A stretch of DNA of 64,000 nt from Oceanobacillus limi (GTDB lineage: Bacteria > Bacillota > Bacilli > Bacillales > Amphibacillaceae), in contig NZ_FOHE01000003.1 in assembly GCF_900111445.1 (NCBI RefSeq), positions 187,729-251,728 on the forward strand, written 5' to 3'. The translations under genes were made by a program, and so were the position numbers. The notes beneath the pieces were generated by a model. The model was given only the letters and a program-made list of their open reading frames with translations, was not told where the DNA came from and ran no database searches. Numbering within the stretch: position 1 is the stretch's first letter; each line of letters begins with the position of its first letter. Below, piece after piece: positions 62,738-64,000 of this stretch.

Positions 62738-63133
62738 ATGCAGCGTTTGATGTGTAAGGGGAAGATACATAGGGCTACAGTCACGGAGGCTGAGCTTGAC
62801 TATGTAGGGAGTATCACGATTGATTATAAGTTGATGAAAGAAGCGGATATAAAACCGTATGAAATGGTTCAAATTACAAGCCTAAAGAATGCAACAAGAT
62901 GGAAAACATATGCGATTCCAGCTCCAGAATGTTCACAGCGTATTTGTTTGAATGGACCACCAGCACATCTATTTTCTCCTGGAGATATTGTGATTATCTT
63001 AAGTCTTGGATTAATGTCGGATGATGAAATTGAAGAGTTAAAACCAAGAGTTGTATTTGTTGATGAAAATAATGAGATTACCAGTGTGGAAGAGCATGAT
63101 TTACACTGGCCAGAGGGTACAGAAGTTTCATAA
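62738..63133 (+). CDS. panD: Aspartate 1-decarboxylase
   Basis: 131 residues; self-cleavage site G24-S25 in YVGSITID, catalytic-site residues in KGKIHRATVT (K9), RWKTYAIPA (Tyr) and CLNGPPAHLFSPGDIVIILSLG (Asn). The pyruvoyl enzyme makes beta-alanine from aspartate for pantothenate and CoA synthesis. GGGGAGG is the ribosome site. It is not beside panB/panC here. A terminator follows. Confidence 0.94.
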   Translation: MQRLMCKGKIHRATVTEAELDYVGSITIDYKLMKEADIKPYEMVQITSLKNATRWKTYAIPAPECSQRICLNGPPAHLFSPGDIVIILSLGLMSDDEIEELKPRVVFVDENNEITSVEEHDLHWPEGTEVS

Positions 63134-63145
63134 TGTGTTTGTTTT

Positions 63146-63187
63146 ATAGCACACTCTTTTACGTCCGTAAGAGAGTGTGCTATTTTT
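63146..63187 (+). terminator. Intrinsic terminator after panD
   Basis: ATAGCACACTCT pairs with AGAGTGTGCTAT, extended imperfectly by TTTACG/GTAAG, followed by TTTTTG. Confidence 0.85.
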
Positions 63188-63289
63188 GTTAGATCCATTA
63201 CTTGGTTGCTATTTAGGAGGAAATATAGGAAAATAAGATGAAGGACAATCGTTTGGAAATTGTTCACTATAAAAGTAGGGGGTATTAAA

Positions 63290-63919
63290 ATGCTAGTCAA
63301 AAACGATTATGTAAATAAGCAAGATGTAGTGTTTGTGAAGGAAAATGACAGCATGAAGGACGTAATGGACAAACTGGAGGAATCTGGTTATCGATGTATC
63401 CCTGTTTTAGATGAAAACGAAATGAAGTATGTTGGAAACATTTATAAAGTAGACTTGCTGGAATATGAGATAGATCATTCGCTAGTAGGTAATCTAGAAG
63501 AATTAATTACTGATCGAGAAGAAAGCTTTGTAAAGGAAGATGATCCATTCTTTAAAGTTTTTTCTTCTATTAAAAAGCTACCATTCTTAGCGGTGGTTGG
63601 CGAGAGTAAAGAGTTTTTAGGAATTTTAACAAATGGAAATGTGATACAAGTATTAGAAAATGCATGGGGCGTTCATAATGGTAGTTACTCTCTTACGGTT
63701 GGAACGATTGAGTATGCCGGAGCATTGCAAAAAATGTTAAAAGTAATAAACAAGCATTGTAATGTACAAAGTATCATTTCCCTTAATAATAATTCAAAAT
63801 ATGTAAGACGAGTTTGTGTTGTTCTACCTAAAGAAGTAGATGAAAAACTTGCGAAAAAGATTGAAGCAGACCTAGACAAAAATAACTTTACCGTAACAGA
63901 TATTGAGAAATTAAATTAA
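63290..63919 (+). CDS. CBS-domain protein with C-terminal ACT-like region (CbpA-like)
   Basis: 210 residues from ATG 63290 (TAGGGGG upstream). Two CBS motifs (~12-125: VFVKENDSMKDVMDKLEESGYRCIPVLDENEMKYVGNI; SFVKEDDPFFKVFSSIKKLPFLAVVGESKEFLGILTNGNVIQVLENAWG) are followed by a ferredoxin-like ACT segment (SLTVGTIEYAGALQKMLKVINKHCNVQSIISL). This layout resembles CBS-ACT proteins that bind c-di-AMP in Firmicutes. The ligand is inference. Confidence 0.82.
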   Translation: MLVKNDYVNKQDVVFVKENDSMKDVMDKLEESGYRCIPVLDENEMKYVGNIYKVDLLEYEIDHSLVGNLEELITDREESFVKEDDPFFKVFSSIKKLPFLAVVGESKEFLGILTNGNVIQVLENAWGVHNGSYSLTVGTIEYAGALQKMLKVINKHCNVQSIISLNNNSKYVRRVCVVLPKEVDEKLAKKIEADLDKNNFTVTDIEKLN

Positions 63920-63939
63920 CTTTTTTGGTACCATTTTTT

Positions 63940-63986
63940 GGTGCCAGGCACCTGTCGATATTCGACAAGTGCCTGGCACCTTTTTT
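63940..63986. repeat. Inverted family A pair with T-run (terminator-like)
   Basis: GGTGCCAGGCACCTGTCGA (63940-63958) and TCGACAAGTGCCTGGCACC (63962-63980), then TTTTTT. It would end the CBS gene transcript. Confidence 0.88.
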
Positions 63987-64000
63987 GTAAATTTATGTTT

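Overview
The window is a stretch of chromosome from an A+T-rich Gram-positive bacterium, most probably a Bacillaceae member of the Oceanobacillus/Virgibacillus/Ornithinibacillus type. The evidence is the strong AGGAGG-type ribosome sites, TTG/GTG starts, a bacillolysin-type M4 protease, lipoprotein YidC, CcpA (cre) boxes, SorC and PucR regulators, and GGTGCCAGGCACC-type repeats in many intergenic gaps. The genus is inferred from general resemblance only. I see no tRNA, rRNA, prophage or CRISPR array.

Layout. 1-7.7 kb holds unlinked housekeeping genes: the 3' part of a spermidine synthase-like gene, a Bcr/CflA-type efflux pump, an NhaC antiporter, a VanZ-like protein, YidC with a coupled small protein, an SDR and a PfpI/DJ-1 protein. 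7.7-9.3 kb holds a REP-associated (Y1/HUH) transposase flanked by GGGACAG..GTCCC repeats. 9.3-17.3 kb holds a PucR regulator divergent from a six-gene operon (yhdT-panF-M20 amidohydrolase-beta-decarboxylating dehydrogenase-SDR-ALDH). The enzyme classes match, step for step, the classical route of pantothenate degradation to 3-methyl-2-oxobutanoate and beta-alanine. I propose it as a pantothenate (or pantothenate-like amide) catabolic operon.

17.3-26 kb holds repeats, a membrane-anchored protein with a duplicated domain, an orphan YvyF-like zinc-ribbon protein, a c-di-GMP-I riboswitch in front of a PAS-GGDEF-EAL protein, an RNase H-like protein, isoaspartyl dipeptidase and a bacillolysin. 26-40 kb is a large polyol-type catabolic region: two SorC regulators, a GlpD-like flavoprotein with a Zn-alcohol dehydrogenase, GutM, a glucitol-type PTS (EIIC, EIIBC, EIIA), a SAF-domain oxidoreductase and a complete acetoin/2-oxoacid dehydrogenase complex (E1a, E1b, E2, E3). 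Well-formed promoters, cre boxes and a recurring TTACAAAxGTAA operator tie these transcription units together.

40-46.8 kb holds a striking FlgK paralogue with an inserted von Willebrand A domain, a glycerate kinase, a chemotaxis receptor and a nest of very small ORFs. 46.9-52.8 kb holds a PhnD/PhnC/PhnE/PhnE ABC transporter, GMP reductase, a dispersed repeat and a frameshifted GNAT gene. 53.6-62.7 kb holds an Opp peptide transporter followed by an M20 amidohydrolase, a GNAT-like acyltransferase and an N-acylamino-acid racemase/MenC enzyme, the set expected for irreversible D- to L-amino-acid conversion via N-succinyl intermediates. The window ends with panD and a CBS-domain protein.

Repeats. 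Family A (core GGTGCCAGGCACC, about 21 copies) and family B (GGGACAG-rich) are scattered through the gaps. Some copies have entered coding sequence (VanZ C-terminus, M20 N-terminus), and some carry T-runs that make them look like working terminators. Family C is a longer, highly folded element with one good copy and two decayed ones.
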